Positions 24,563 through 33,688 of a DNA stretch of 33,689 bases are shown piece by piece. The stretch is taken from positions 1 through 33,689 of the forward strand of contig JALHSP010000154.1 in the NCBI GenBank assembly GCA_022865305.1, read 5' to 3'. The DNA is from Bacteroidales bacterium. Lineage in GTDB: Bacteria > Bacteroidota > Bacteroidia > Bacteroidales > VadinHA17. A model generated the notes under the pieces. It ran no database searches, was not told the origin of the DNA, and saw nothing but the letters and a program-made list of their open reading frames with translations. The translations under genes and the position numbers were made by a program. Numbering within the stretch: position 1 is the first letter of the stretch; every line of letters starts with the position of its first letter.

Positions 24563-24634
24563 CACGGAGGGACACTGAGTAACACGGAGTAAAACACAGA
24601 GTATCACCCCTTCACCTCTTTCCGCTGTGCGGAA
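24563..24634. repeat. Phased CACNGAG repeat with an adjacent short hairpin
   Basis: CAC[GTA]GAG occurs at 24563-24569, 24573-24579, 24583-24589 and 24595-24601, spaced 10, 10 and 12 nt. A perfect hairpin, TTCCGC (24620-24625) TGT GCGGAA (24629-24634), follows. It lies between lpxB and the SpoIID-like gene. Confidence 0.55.
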
Positions 24635-24651
24635 TTTCGTCGCTGCGCTCC

Positions 24652-25785
24652 TCAATCTCCCCCTCTCACTCTCATGTTATCTACCATATCCTTTGCAATC
24701 CTTCCTGAAGCGCCTGACGGACCCAGTATCTCTTTTAATTTCTTATATTCTGCAAGCATTTTTTCACGCTTTTGCCCACCAGGCAGAATGCTTTTAAGTT
24801 CGGACATAAGGTTTTTTCCGGTAAGAGAATATCCCAGCAATTCTTTTACCACTTCAGAATCCAGAATAAGGTTGACAAGCGATACAAATTTTACCTTTAG
24901 CAGCAGCCATACGATCAGCATGGAAAAGATATCCCCTTTATAGCCAACAACCTGAGGAGTATCAAACAGGGCAGTTTCAAGGGTTGCCGTACCAGAAGCA
25001 ACCATTGCTGCCTCAGCTACATAAAGGATCTCATAAGTTTTTTCCTTAATCAGCATAACAGGTTCTTTGCCGATGATCTCAAAATAGAGATCATCCGGAA
25101 GGTTTCTTACTCCTGCCAGAACAAACTGGTATTGAGGGAAATAGCGGACTACCTTAACCATTTGGGGAAGATTATACTCAACTTCAAACCGTCGGCTTCC
25201 TGCCAGGATTGCAACAACAGGTTTTTCACCGATGCGCAGTAATTTTTTAATTTCTGTTCTGGCAGGCAGTGAAGATATTTTTCCTTCTATTTCATCAACA
25301 AGGGGATTACCATGATATTCAACTGAGATTTTATGTTTCTTATAAAATTCGACCTCAAAGGGGAAGATAATATATATCCTGTCGGTATACTTTTTTATCT
25401 GTTTAACCCTATGCTCCCTCCATGCCCAGAATTTGGGTGAGATATAATAGAAGACTCTGAATCCTGATTTTTTTGAGTACTTCGCAATTTTCAGGTTAAA
25501 TCCCGGATAATCAATAAGTATAACTACATCAGGTTTTAATTCCGCAATCTGTTTTTTGCACAAAATATAATTACTTTTAATTGTCCTGATATTTTTCAGA
25601 ATAAGTAATATGCCCATAATTGCGGTCTTACTGTAATGCATGAGTAAGGTTGCTCCGGCCGATTCCATCAGATCGCCTCCCCAACAAAATATTTCTGCAT
25701 TTTTATCTGCATCAAGAAGCTTTCTGACAAGGTTTGAGCCATGCAGATCTCCTGACTGTTCACCTGCGATAATGAAATACCTCAT
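24652..25785 (-). CDS. lpxB: Lipid-A-disaccharide synthase
   Basis: The 377-residue glycosyltransferase joins UDP-2,3-diacylglucosamine to lipid X to form the lipid A disaccharide at the inner face of the inner membrane. The N-terminus MRYFIIAGEQSGDLHGSNLV is diagnostic. Further motifs are CWGGDLMESAGATLLMHY, VILIDYPGFNLKIAKYSKK, YYISPKFWAWREHRVKQIKKYTDRIYIIFPFE, and AEAAMVASGTATLETALFDTPQVVGYK. Length is normal. Its start overlaps the end of the upstream small membrane-protein gene by 4 nt, and that gene in turn overlaps surE by 4 nt. Presence of LpxB shows a lipid A-containing outer membrane. Confidence 0.97.
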   Translation of the reverse strand: MRYFIIAGEQSGDLHGSNLVRKLLDADKNAEIFCWGGDLMESAGATLLMHYSKTAIMGILLILKNIRTIKSNYILCKKQIAELKPDVVILIDYPGFNLKIAKYSKKSGFRVFYYISPKFWAWREHRVKQIKKYTDRIYIIFPFEVEFYKKHKISVEYHGNPLVDEIEGKISSLPARTEIKKLLRIGEKPVVAILAGSRRFEVEYNLPQMVKVVRYFPQYQFVLAGVRNLPDDLYFEIIGKEPVMLIKEKTYEILYVAEAAMVASGTATLETALFDTPQVVGYKGDIFSMLIVWLLLKVKFVSLVNLILDSEVVKELLGYSLTGKNLMSELKSILPGGQKREKMLAEYKKLKEILGPSGASGRIAKDMVDNMRVRGGD

Positions 25786-26081
25786 CTCAGTATCTTTACT
25801 GCGAATACTATGACAGCCCAGAAGATTGTAATACCAAGCACTCCCCGTGAGGCCCGAAGCATATCAAAGCGGTTGAATAAAAGAAATAACAACAGATTCG
25901 GGAGGACGCATAAAGAAATCATATGGGTGATAATATCAGCGTCAGCAATCCGGTTTAACCATGTTTGAAGGCTGGGATTCCCCTTTGAAAAGAGAAATAC
26001 TATTAAGGCGGTCAAGATAGGTGCCAACAAACCTGAGATAATCCCGGTTGTCATCTTATCATATTTCTCTGATATATTCAT
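25782..26081 (-). CDS. Small membrane protein between surE and lpxB
   Basis: I do not recognise a named family. The 99-residue protein has three likely membrane helices: about 12-31 (GIISGLLAPILTALIVFLFS), about 50-68 (THMISLCVLPNLLLFLLFN) and about 80-97 (VLGITIFWAVIVFAVKIL). The short connecting loop carries NRFDMLRASRG. It overlaps surE at its start and lpxB at its end by 4 nt each, so it is almost certainly translated, and coupled to both. The neighbour relation suggests a role at the inner membrane near lipid A synthesis, but there is no direct evidence. Confidence 0.82.
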   Translation of the reverse strand: MNISEKYDKMTTGIISGLLAPILTALIVFLFSKGNPSLQTWLNRIADADIITHMISLCVLPNLLLFLLFNRFDMLRASRGVLGITIFWAVIVFAVKILR

Positions 26082-26860
26082 TTTTTGAATTTTTCTTCAA
26101 GTTCACCAAGAAACCAGTGGGCTGTCATATCAACAGTTACGGGAACTACCGATACGTAATTATTTGTAAGAGCCCATTCATCGGTATCATTAGCATCAGG
26201 TTCATGGTTCTGGAAAAAACCTGTAAGCCAGTAATATGTCTTTCCCATGGGATCTTTTCGCTTTTCAAATTCCTCCTTCCAGTTACCTTTAGACTGTCTG
26301 CAAATTTTTATCCCTTTAATTTCATTTTGTTCAGCGGCAGGTATATTGACATTAAGGCACACACCAGTAGGGAGCGGCCGTGTTGCCAGCTTTTTCATGA
26401 TAATCCGGATATATTTCTTACATACCGAAAAATCTGCTGTTGGCGAAAAATTGTTTAGAGAAAAACCCACCGATGTAATTCCATATAAACAACCTTCAAT
26501 CGCAGCGGCCATTGTACCTGAATACAGAACACTGACCGAAGCATTGGCGCCATGGTTTATACCTGCAACAACCCAGTCAGGATACCGTTCAAGCAACTGG
26601 TTAACAGCCAGTTTGACACTATCTGTCGGCGTCCCATTGCATGCATAGATCCTGTGTTTTTCGTTTTCTTCAAGTAGTTTGACACGAAGGGGTGTTTTGA
26701 CTGTAAGAGCCTGTGACATTCCCGACATGCTTTCCATGGTTGAGATTAAGACCACCTTTCCAAATTCTTCCATTACCTCAAGGAGAGTTCTTAATCCTGC
26801 TGCATATAAACCATCATCATTTGTTAAAAGAATAAGCTTGTCATTTTTTTCAGGAACCAT
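26078..26860 (-). CDS. surE: 5'/3'-nucleotidase SurE
   Basis: The 260-residue enzyme is a metal-dependent nucleotidase that dephosphorylates nucleoside monophosphates. It shows LILLTNDDGLYAAGLRTLLE with the Asp-Asp metal ligands, the STMESMSGMSQALTV loop, CNGTPTDSVKLAV, and VVAGINHGANASVSVLYSGTMAAAIEG. I chose the ATG at 26860; a TTG at 26881 extends the frame by seven residues but overlaps the predicted -7 promoter box at 26879-26886, so it would lie at or before the transcription start. It heads a coupled operon, surE-membrane protein-lpxB. Confidence 0.95.
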   Translation of the reverse strand: MVPEKNDKLILLTNDDGLYAAGLRTLLEVMEEFGKVVLISTMESMSGMSQALTVKTPLRVKLLEENEKHRIYACNGTPTDSVKLAVNQLLERYPDWVVAGINHGANASVSVLYSGTMAAAIEGCLYGITSVGFSLNNFSPTADFSVCKKYIRIIMKKLATRPLPTGVCLNVNIPAAEQNEIKGIKICRQSKGNWKEEFEKRKDPMGKTYYWLTGFFQNHEPDANDTDEWALTNNYVSVVPVTVDMTAHWFLGELEEKFKK

Positions 26861-26878
26861 AAAACAAATGTTTGGGTA

Positions 26879-26886
26879 CAAAGATA
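26879..26886 (-). promoter_or_regulatory. surE: -7 promoter box (TATCTTTG) for the surE operon
   Basis: On the minus strand the bases read TATCTTTG, an exact match to TAnnTTTG, 18 nt upstream of the surE ATG at 26860. No well-spaced TTG is seen at -33. It decides against the TTG start at 26881. Confidence 0.5.
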
Positions 26887-26998
26887 GATAAATACCTTTT
26901 CGGTGAATGTGGTAAGAAAAGATTATACCAAAATGGACTCTGCTGACATGTCAAAGGACCCAAAGGAAGATTAAGTATAAAACTTTTCTTAAAATGTG

Positions 26999-27006
26999 TA
27001 CTTTTG
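26999..27006 (+). promoter_or_regulatory. pheT: -7 promoter box (TACTTTTG) for pheT
   Basis: TACTTTTG matches TAnnTTTG exactly and ends 27 nt before the pheT ATG at 27034. It is divergent from the surE box about 112 bp away. Confidence 0.5.
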
Positions 27007-27033
27007 CTTTCTGTTATTTACTATTTCGTAAAA

Positions 27034-29487
27034 ATGAAGATCTCGTATAACTGGCTTAAAGATTACCTAGATTTCGATATCGATCCACAAAAACTATCTG
27101 TCATCCTTACCGGAATTGGTCTTGAGGTTGAGGCAATGGAAGAATGGATGTCATTAAAAGGAGGCCTGAAAGGAGTTGTTATAGGGGAAGTCCTGACCTG
27201 CAAAAAACATCCTGCTGCTGACAAACTATGGGTAACAACAGTGGATATCGGTGCACCTGAATCACTTCATATTGTATGCGGAGCACCCAATGTTGCAGCC
27301 GGACAAAAAGTCCCGGTTGCCACAGTCGGTACGATTGTTTATAAGGGTGATGAGAGCCTGGAAATCAAGAAATCGAAAATAAGAGGAGAGCTATCCGAAG
27401 GGATGATATGTGCCGAGGATGAACTGGGACTAGGAGCTCTCCATGAAGGCATCATGGTGCTTGATAATAATGCTGTTCCCGGAACTCCTGCCTCGGAGTA
27501 TTTTAAAATAATAAAGGACTTTGTTCTTGAAATAGGTTTGACACCCAACAGGATTGACAGCGGTTCGCACTTCGGAGTTGCAAGGGACCTTGCTGCATAT
27601 CTTAATATAACAGCCGGTGAGAATAAAAGAGCCGTTATGCCTTCGGTAACAGATTTTAAACCCGATAATAATACGAATTCTTTCGAGGTTATTATTGAAA
27701 ATTCCACTGACTGCCCCAGATATTCAGGTATTACAATTAGCGGTGTTAAAATCGGGGAATCACCCGAATGGCTGAAGAACAAATTGAGAGCTATAGGGCT
27801 GAATCCTATAAATAATGTAGTAGATATTACAAATTTTGTCCAGCATGAAATAGGCCAGCCGTTACACGCTTTCGATGCAGATAAAATTGAAGGTAAAAAA
27901 GTAATCATCCGAAATCTTCCCGATAAGTCCAGGTTTGTGACACTTGATGATGTGGAAAGGAATCTTTCATCAAAGGATCTGATGATTTGCAATGAGAAGG
28001 AAGGTATGTGTATTGCAGGAGTTTTCGGAGGAATAAAATCAGGTGTAACTGAGTCTACAAAAAATATTTTTCTCGAAAGCGCTTATTTTAATCCTGTTGC
28101 AATCAGAAAGACATCAAAGAGACACGGACTCCAGACCGATGCATCATTCAGGTTTGAGAGAGGTGCTAATCCCGAAATCACAACCTGGACACTGAAAAGG
28201 GCTATGCTGCTTATTAAGGAAATAGCAGGTGGAAAAATCTCCTCAGATATTATCGATGCCTATCCTGGAAAGATCGAAAGAACAAAGGTTGAAGTAACCT
28301 TTAAAAATATAGACAGACTGATAGGGAAAAAAATCGATCATAATCTGATAAAGAAAATTCTTGGATTGCTTGATATCATCATTCTGAATGAATCCGGCGA
28401 TAACATGACTCTTGAAATACCATCATACAGGGTCGATGTGCACAGGGAAGCAGATGTGATTGAAGAGATTCTGAGGATTTTTGGATATAACAACGTGGAG
28501 ATTGATAACCATGTTAATTCCACACTCTACTATCCTGAAAAGCCAAATAAGGAAAGAATTATAAATATTATTTCCGATCTGCTGACTGCCAACGGATTTT
28601 CAGAAATAATGTGCAATTCTCTTAATCCGGCAACCTGGTATGAGAATGACGATTTCAATAAGGAAGAGCTTGTCATGCTGGCTAATCCTCTGAGTTCAGA
28701 CCTTAATGCCATGAGGCAATCTCTTTTATATGGTGGTCTCAGCTCGGTTAAATGGAATATCAACCGGCAAAATTCCGATCTCAGGTTTTACGAATTTGGT
28801 AACTGTTACTTTTACAGGAAATCTGACAATAAATATCCGGTTGCTGAAGACTATTATGAAAAAAATGTCCTTGGACTTTTCATAACAGGAAATACCGGCC
28901 GACAGAGCTGGAATTACAAAAGTGCCCCCACTGATTTTTTCAATATAAAATCCACGGTTGAAATGATTCTTACCCGGCTGGGTGTTTTCCCGGAAAATTT
29001 TTCATCAGGAGAAAGTTCAAAAAAGTATTTTGCCGAATCAATTACTTATTCCTTTAATAATAAGCTGGTTGCCGAGGCAGGCAGGATTTCAAAAGAGTAC
29101 CTGATGAAACTAGATATCGGACAGGATGTGTATTATGCTCATATCGAATGGGATTTCCTGCTGAAACTTATTAAGAACCATACTGTATCTTACAGGGAAA
29201 TCCCGAAATATCCTTACGTAAAAAGAGATCTTGCCTTACTTCTCGACAAGGGAGTGAAGTTCAGGCAGGTCAGGGAAATTGCTTTCAAAACTGAAAAGAA
29301 CATTCTTCATGAAGTCGGTCTTTTCGACGTTTATGAAAGTGATGAACTGGGTAAGAATAATAAATCATATGCTGTATACTTTATCCTGCGTGATGATCTT
29401 AAGACATTAACCGACAAGAGCATAGATAAGATAATGAATAACCTCATCCATGCTTTTGAGAAAGAACTTAATGCCAGGATAAGGTAA
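27034..29487 (+). CDS. pheT: Phenylalanine-tRNA ligase beta subunit
   Basis: The 817-residue beta subunit, with PheS, charges tRNA-Phe. I chose the ATG at 27034 because [15 protein letters not shown] is the family's N-terminus; the frame runs upstream to a TTG at 27004, which overlaps the promoter box. Domains in order: tRNA-binding EMAP-like domain (about 43-150, [20 protein letters not shown]), B3/B4 editing domain (about 210-385, [31 protein letters not shown]), B5 domain (about 405-475), catalytic-like core ([36 protein letters not shown]), and the C-terminal FDX-ACB anticodon-binding domain ([18 protein letters not shown]). It is full length. pheS is not adjacent. The stop codon overlaps the start of the macrodomain gene by 1 nt. 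Confidence 0.97.
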   Translation: MKISYNWLKDYLDFDIDPQKLSVILTGIGLEVEAMEEWMSLKGGLKGVVIGEVLTCKKHPAADKLWVTTVDIGAPESLHIVCGAPNVAAGQKVPVATVGTIVYKGDESLEIKKSKIRGELSEGMICAEDELGLGALHEGIMVLDNNAVPGTPASEYFKIIKDFVLEIGLTPNRIDSGSHFGVARDLAAYLNITAGENKRAVMPSVTDFKPDNNTNSFEVIIENSTDCPRYSGITISGVKIGESPEWLKNKLRAIGLNPINNVVDITNFVQHEIGQPLHAFDADKIEGKKVIIRNLPDKSRFVTLDDVERNLSSKDLMICNEKEGMCIAGVFGGIKSGVTESTKNIFLESAYFNPVAIRKTSKRHGLQTDASFRFERGANPEITTWTLKRAMLLIKEIAGGKISSDIIDAYPGKIERTKVEVTFKNIDRLIGKKIDHNLIKKILGLLDIIILNESGDNMTLEIPSYRVDVHREADVIEEILRIFGYNNVEIDNHVNSTLYYPEKPNKERIINIISDLLTANGFSEIMCNSLNPATWYENDDFNKEELVMLANPLSSDLNAMRQSLLYGGLSSVKWNINRQNSDLRFYEFGNCYFYRKSDNKYPVAEDYYEKNVLGLFITGNTGRQSWNYKSAPTDFFNIKSTVEMILTRLGVFPENFSSGESSKKYFAESITYSFNNKLVAEAGRISKEYLMKLDIGQDVYYAHIEWDFLLKLIKNHTVSYREIPKYPYVKRDLALLLDKGVKFRQVREIAFKTEKNILHEVGLFDVYESDELGKNNKSYAVYFILRDDLKTLTDKSIDKIMNNLIHAFEKELNARIR

Positions 29488-29999
29488 TGAAGAACCAAAG
29501 ACTGGAACTGATTAAGGGAGACATAACAACTCTTGATGTTGATGCCATAGTAAATGCTGCCAACAACTCACTTCTAGGCGGAGGTGGTGTTGACGGGGCT
29601 ATCCATAAGGCGGCAGGACCTGATCTTCGTGCCGAATGTGTAAATCTGAATGGCTGTCCGACAGGCCAGGCAAAAATAACGAAGGGTTACCGTTTAAAGG
29701 CAAAGCATATTATTCATACAGTAGGACCAGTATGGTGCGGAGGCTATCGTGATGAACATTCTCTCCTGGCATCATGTTACCAGACAAGCCTCTCACTTGC
29801 AAAAGAGAACATGATAAAGACTCTTGCTTTTCCGGGTATTTCGACAGGTGTTTATGGATTTCCGAAAGACCAGGCAGCCTTGATAGCTGTCAGCGAAACA
29901 AAAAGATTCCTCAGAAAAAATGTGTTCCCGGAAAAGGTGATTTTTGTTGTGTTCTTCGATGACAGTTACGAAATTTACAGGAAGTTGCTTGATCAATGA
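29487..29999 (+). CDS. Macrodomain protein (O-acetyl-ADP-ribose deacetylase type)
   Basis: A 170-residue single macrodomain. The ADP-ribose-binding core is visible: [38 protein letters not shown], then [25 protein letters not shown], and the phosphate loop [17 protein letters not shown]. The Asn/Asp residues needed for deacetylase activity in YmdB-type proteins (NAANN, GVDGAIH) are present, so hydrolysis of O-acetyl-ADP-ribose or removal of ADP-ribose from proteins is likely. Its ATG overlaps the pheT stop by 1 nt (TAATG) and its end overlaps the prenyltransferase start by 4 nt, which implies translational coupling in a pheT-macro-UbiA operon. No ADP-ribosyltransferase or toxin gene is adjacent. 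Confidence 0.93.
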   Translation: MKNQRLELIKGDITTLDVDAIVNAANNSLLGGGGVDGAIHKAAGPDLRAECVNLNGCPTGQAKITKGYRLKAKHIIHTVGPVWCGGYRDEHSLLASCYQTSLSLAKENMIKTLAFPGISTGVYGFPKDQAALIAVSETKRFLRKNVFPEKVIFVVFFDDSYEIYRKLLDQ

Positions 30000-30868
30000 T
30001 CTCTATTTTCAGATCTGTAAAAAATTATTTTTCGCTTGTTAAATTCAGTCATACTGTCTTTGCTTTGCCATTTGCGCTGATCGGCTTTTCGCTTGCCGTT
30101 TCAAAGGATGATCAGGGATTCAGTCTGAGGTTACTTTTGCTGATTATACTCTGCATGATCTTTGCCCGAAATGCAGCAATGGGTTTTAACAGGCTGGCAG
30201 ATAACAGATTTGACGCCAAAAATCCAAGAACAAAAAACAGGGAGATCCCTGCCGGAATAATCAGTACAAAAGCCGCAGGAGCTTTTATAATAATAAATTC
30301 AATTCTTTTTATAATTACGGCCGGATTTATTAACCGGCTGGCACTTATTCTGTCTCCTGTCGCACTCATTATAATTCTCGGATACAGTCTCACTAAAAGA
30401 ATAACCTCACTCTGTCATTTTATACTGGGGCTTGGACTCAGCCTTGCACCAATAGGCGCTTATATCTCTGTCACAGGTGCTTTTTCCCTTACACCTGTAA
30501 TATATTCATTAATTGTTCTGACATGGGTAAGCGGATTTGATATTATATATGCTCTGCAGGACGATGAGTTTGACAGATCAAATAATCTGCATTCGCTGCC
30601 TTCTGCTACCGGGAGAAAAAGAGCACTGGCCATTTCTGTTATTGTCCATTTTATAACATTTCTACTGGTAATCACAGCAGGTTTTACCGGTAACGGCGGA
30701 TTATTCTTCTGGATTGGGGCTGTAATATTCACGGTACTATTAATATATCAGCACCTTATCGTGAAGCATGATGATATTAGCAGGGTAACGCAAGCTTTCG
30801 GTACTACAAACGGCATAGCCAGCATCCTGTTTGCCATTTTTGTAATAACCGACCTGTTTTTCAGATAA
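29996..30868 (+). CDS. UbiA-family prenyltransferase (4-hydroxybenzoate/MqnP-like)
   Basis: The 290-residue integral membrane enzyme has about eight helices and attaches a polyprenyl chain to an aromatic ring. The first Asp-rich motif is [23 protein letters not shown] (about 62-84), and the second is [18 protein letters not shown] (about 186-203). Both match the UbiA superfamily, and the surrounding [18 protein letters not shown] is typical of the subgroup annotated as putative 4-hydroxybenzoate polyprenyltransferase. In bacteria that make menaquinone by the futalosine route this subgroup is assigned as MqnP; that pathway cannot be confirmed here. It overlaps the macrodomain gene by 4 nt. Confidence 0.9.
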   Translation: MISIFRSVKNYFSLVKFSHTVFALPFALIGFSLAVSKDDQGFSLRLLLLIILCMIFARNAAMGFNRLADNRFDAKNPRTKNREIPAGIISTKAAGAFIIINSILFIITAGFINRLALILSPVALIIILGYSLTKRITSLCHFILGLGLSLAPIGAYISVTGAFSLTPVIYSLIVLTWVSGFDIIYALQDDEFDRSNNLHSLPSATGRKRALAISVIVHFITFLLVITAGFTGNGGLFFWIGAVIFTVLLIYQHLIVKHDDISRVTQAFGTTNGIASILFAIFVITDLFFR

Positions 30869-30949
30869 TTATGATCCTTTTAAGCTTTACTCATAAAATT
30901 TTCATATACTTGTTTTTTATTTCTCGGCACAAATTTTAAATTTAAGGGT

Positions 30950-32071
30950 ATGGGGGAACTGATCGTTAAAGAGGTTGTTACTAAAAAAGATCTGCGAAAG
31001 TTTATTTACCTGCCTTCAAAGGTTCATAAAAAAGATCCAGAATGGCTACCACCAATATACATGGATGAGCGGTTGTTATTCAACAGGAAAAAGAATAAAT
31101 CCTACCTGTATGCCGATGCTGTACTCTACCTTGCATACAAGGATAAAAAGCCTGTCGGAAGGGTTATGGGCATTATCAACAGGAGATACAATGAAATACA
31201 AAATGAAAAGCACGGTCGTTTTTGTTTCATGGAATGCTTTGAAGACCAGGAGGTTGCACATGCCCTGATTACTGTGGTTGAAGAATGGGCAAGGAAAAAC
31301 GGGATGATAAAAATGGTAGGCCCTCTGGGATTTTCCGATAAAGATCCTCAGGGTTTTCAGATTGAAGGATTTGAATATCCTTCATTCATCGTCAGCGCGA
31401 CAAATTCGCCATATATGCCCTTGCTGATTGAACGGGAAGGTTATGAAAAAAAGGTTGATCTGGTAAATTATTTCATAAAGAGGCCGGAAAAATTGCCTGA
31501 AGTCTATGAGAAAGCTTTTTCAAGAATTACCAGAAATAACGGATTTAAGATAATTGAATTCAAATCAAAAAAAGAACTTAAGCCATATATAATTCCTGCG
31601 CTGGAACTTATGAATGAGGCTTTTATGGAAATATATGGTTTTGTACCTCTTAATGATAAAGAGAAACTGGAGTTTGCAGAACGGTATCTTCTTATAGTTG
31701 ATCCAAAATTTGTTAAGCTTGTTGAAGCAGAAGGGAGTATTATCGGATTTGCTATTGGCCTTCCTGATATTAGTCCGGGTATAAAAGCTGCTAAAGGGAA
31801 ATTATTCCCTTTTGGGATCTTAAAGGTTCTTCGCGTATCGAAACGGTCAAAAAAATTACTTATGATGCTCGGAGGTATCAAAAAAGAATTCAGGGGACAG
31901 GGAGTTGATGTACTTATGGCGGTCAAGATGCTTGAGTCATGCATAAAACATAAAATGGATTCAATTGATATACATCTTGTCCTTGAGACTAATACAAGGA
32001 TGAGAGCGGAAGCTGAAAGAGTCGGCGGCCAGATAATTAAGAAATTCAGGATTTACCAGAAATCCCTCTAA
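30950..32071 (+). CDS. GNAT-like N-acetyltransferase family protein, function unknown
   Basis: The 373-residue protein reads as a soluble acyltransferase fold of the YghO/GNAT-like type found in many bacteria. The N-terminal half contains LPSKVHKKDPEWLPPIYMDE and KKPVGRVMGIINRRYNE, then KMVGPLGFSDKDPQGFQIEGFEYPSF. The second half has LMNEAFMEIYGFVPLNDKE, IGFAIGLPDIS, and a GNAT-like acetyl-CoA region, KKEFRGQGVDVLMAVKMLE, near residues 305-325. The two halves suggest a duplicated GNAT fold. No substrate is known. It is separated by 81 nt from the prenyltransferase gene and shares two bases of its stop codon with the stop of the convergent DUF3078 gene. Confidence 0.75.
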   Translation: MGELIVKEVVTKKDLRKFIYLPSKVHKKDPEWLPPIYMDERLLFNRKKNKSYLYADAVLYLAYKDKKPVGRVMGIINRRYNEIQNEKHGRFCFMECFEDQEVAHALITVVEEWARKNGMIKMVGPLGFSDKDPQGFQIEGFEYPSFIVSATNSPYMPLLIEREGYEKKVDLVNYFIKRPEKLPEVYEKAFSRITRNNGFKIIEFKSKKELKPYIIPALELMNEAFMEIYGFVPLNDKEKLEFAERYLLIVDPKFVKLVEAEGSIIGFAIGLPDISPGIKAAKGKLFPFGILKVLRVSKRSKKLLMMLGGIKKEFRGQGVDVLMAVKMLESCIKHKMDSIDIHLVLETNTRMRAEAERVGGQIIKKFRIYQKSL

Positions 32072-33458
32072 AACCGGAAAATAAAAGAAAATCCAAGCAA
32101 CTCTTTAAATTGAATCATGGCAGCTTTTTTCGGCTTTCCATCCAGCCCAAGTACCTCTTTCCCTTCCTTGTCAAGAACCGGTGTTTTCGTATCATCATCA
32201 AAAATAAGATGAGTATTGAACCGGACATCCGTGAACCAGTTCAGGTTAGCGGTTACAATCATTTCCCAGTCCACATCAATATTTAACGGGTTATTAATAT
32301 AGTTGGTAAAAAGTTGTAACCTGTTGATGACAGTTACGGTTTTATAAGGTTTATACTCATGTGAAATCATAAAACTTGCTCCTGGTTCATTCTTTGATCT
32401 TTTGTCATTAGCGATACCATATTTTGTCTGGTCAATTTTTGCTGTGTCCAGTACAAATGTTCCTTTATATGAGAGTGGAGAGAAGTTAATTGAGGTATTC
32501 TTATTTGGTTTGTAATCCAGCCCCAGACCAACAGTAAGAATTGCGGGATTCATAAACTTTGAGACAACTTTCGTTTCAGTCGCCGTATAGGTTTTGCCTA
32601 TGGCTATCTGCGTCTTAAATAATAAAATACCACTGACATCGAATTTACCAAAGGCTTTGTGGTTGAGCTTGGAATTGGTCTCAAGCAGGTCAAGATTCTT
32701 CCTTAAATCATATTTTCCGGCAGCCATAAGCGCGATAAGCCCGAATTTCAGCCTGGCAAAATGGTTTGAAGAGAGCTTCAGATCTTTATTGGTGTAATTT
32801 GCATAACCAGTTATGTCGAACATAGTTGAAATGTTGCTTTCACCACCTTTAACCCAGTTTGTCATTAAGGCCAGGTTAAGTGCAAATGATGCTTCGGAAC
32901 GGTATTTCCAGTACTGAGGCTTGATCGTTATCTTCCTGACATCCAGCAATTTGGACCTGTCAAGCTCCTGCAGGTTAATCCTTGCATCAGAGTAATTTCC
33001 CTGTTTCCCTGGTCTTCTGAAGCTTATTCCCTGTTCAAGATAAAGTCCAGAGGAATGATAACAGGGATTTTTAGCTTGAGCGGTTCCCATATGTAGAACT
33101 TATCCCAGGGGATGCTTATTGAATCATAAGGATACCTTTTCAGAAAAATCACAGAAGAATCGAAGGGAGCATGAGAAGCTTCATAAACCAGTTGCCCGAT
33201 AGCAAGCCTGAACGGATCACGGATATTTTTCCAGTATTGAGGTTGAAATCTTTGCTGAAGAAATTTTACTGCTTGCACTGTTGTAAGAATGATTTCAGGT
33301 TTTTCCTGACTGCCATCAGTAATAATTCCACTTTTTCTCAATGAATCTAATATCGTCCCTTTCAAATTGCTGCTTTTTGTAGGCACCTGCGAAAATCCAG
33401 ATATACTGATACTTATAAAAAGATATAATAGAAATAATTTAAGAGTTTTCATTCTCAT
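32068..33458 (-). pseudogene. DUF3078-family secreted protein, interrupted by a frameshift
   Basis: Two overlapping minus-strand frames form one DUF3078-type gene. The first (33458-33024, 144 residues) holds a signal peptide (MKTLKLFLLYLFISISISGFSQ; the Met at 33452 is the likelier start), the helix AVKFLQQRFQPQYWKNIRDPFRLA, and the family motif RYPYDSISIPWDKFYIWEPLKLK. The second (from about 33090 to 32068) supplies the beta-rich C-terminal body ending LLGFSFIFRF, an outer-membrane-barrel-type terminus. The frames differ by one base. Adding one A to the five-base run at about 33069-33073 (minus strand) would join ...LKLK to NPCYHSS..., though the exact site within 33024-33090 is uncertain. 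It could be a real mutation or an assembly error. Function of DUF3078 is unknown. Confidence 0.75.
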
Positions 33459-33592
33459 GATCTTTTGTTTTTCTTATTGTATCGACAGGTTAAATTTATT
33501 GCAAAATACTTTTAATTTTGTAATCAGTAACTATTTAACAACGATGTCCGGTCGAGTAGGTAAAGGGGAGTTTCACCCCTAAACCTCTCACG

Positions 33593-33626
33593 GAACCGTA
33601 CGTGATACTCTCGCATCATACGGCTC
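33593..33626 (-). ncRNA. Group II intron domain V
   Basis: The 34-nt element (canonical length) begins GAGCCGTATGATGC and ends GTATCACGTACGGTTC. The AGC catalytic triad is at the base of the lower stem (GAGCCGUA pairing with UACGGUUC). The upper stem GAUGC/GUAUC is capped by the GNRA tetraloop GAGA, and an AC bulge lies on the 3' side. These are the features of the catalytic hairpin of group II introns. Confidence 0.9.
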
Positions 33627-33640
33627 TTGTTACACAAAGG

Positions 33641-33688
33641 TTAAGCGCCAATGAAGCCATACTGCCAGTGAACAAATAACCCAGGATA
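33641..33688 (-). CDS. Probable C-terminus of the group II intron-encoded reverse transcriptase/maturase (partial)
   Basis: The frame from the right edge reads YPGLFVHWQYGFIGA and stops at 33641-33643, 14 nt before domain V. That is the expected distance and orientation for the end of an intron-encoded reverse transcriptase, and GLFVHW resembles C-termini of bacterial group II intron proteins as I recall them. Only 15 residues are visible, so the call depends on the neighbouring domain V. The rest of the gene lies outside the window. Confidence 0.5.
   Translation of the reverse strand, partial: YPGLFVHWQYGFIGA

Noticed and set aside
26247-26648. 133-codon frame opposite surE
   Set aside because: It is the reverse complement of a conserved nucleotidase and shows no protein-like pattern.
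30869-30949. Near-match promoter box TATACTTG upstream of the GNAT-like gene
   Set aside because: It differs from TAnnTTTG and has no -33 TTG; too weak to list as a feature.
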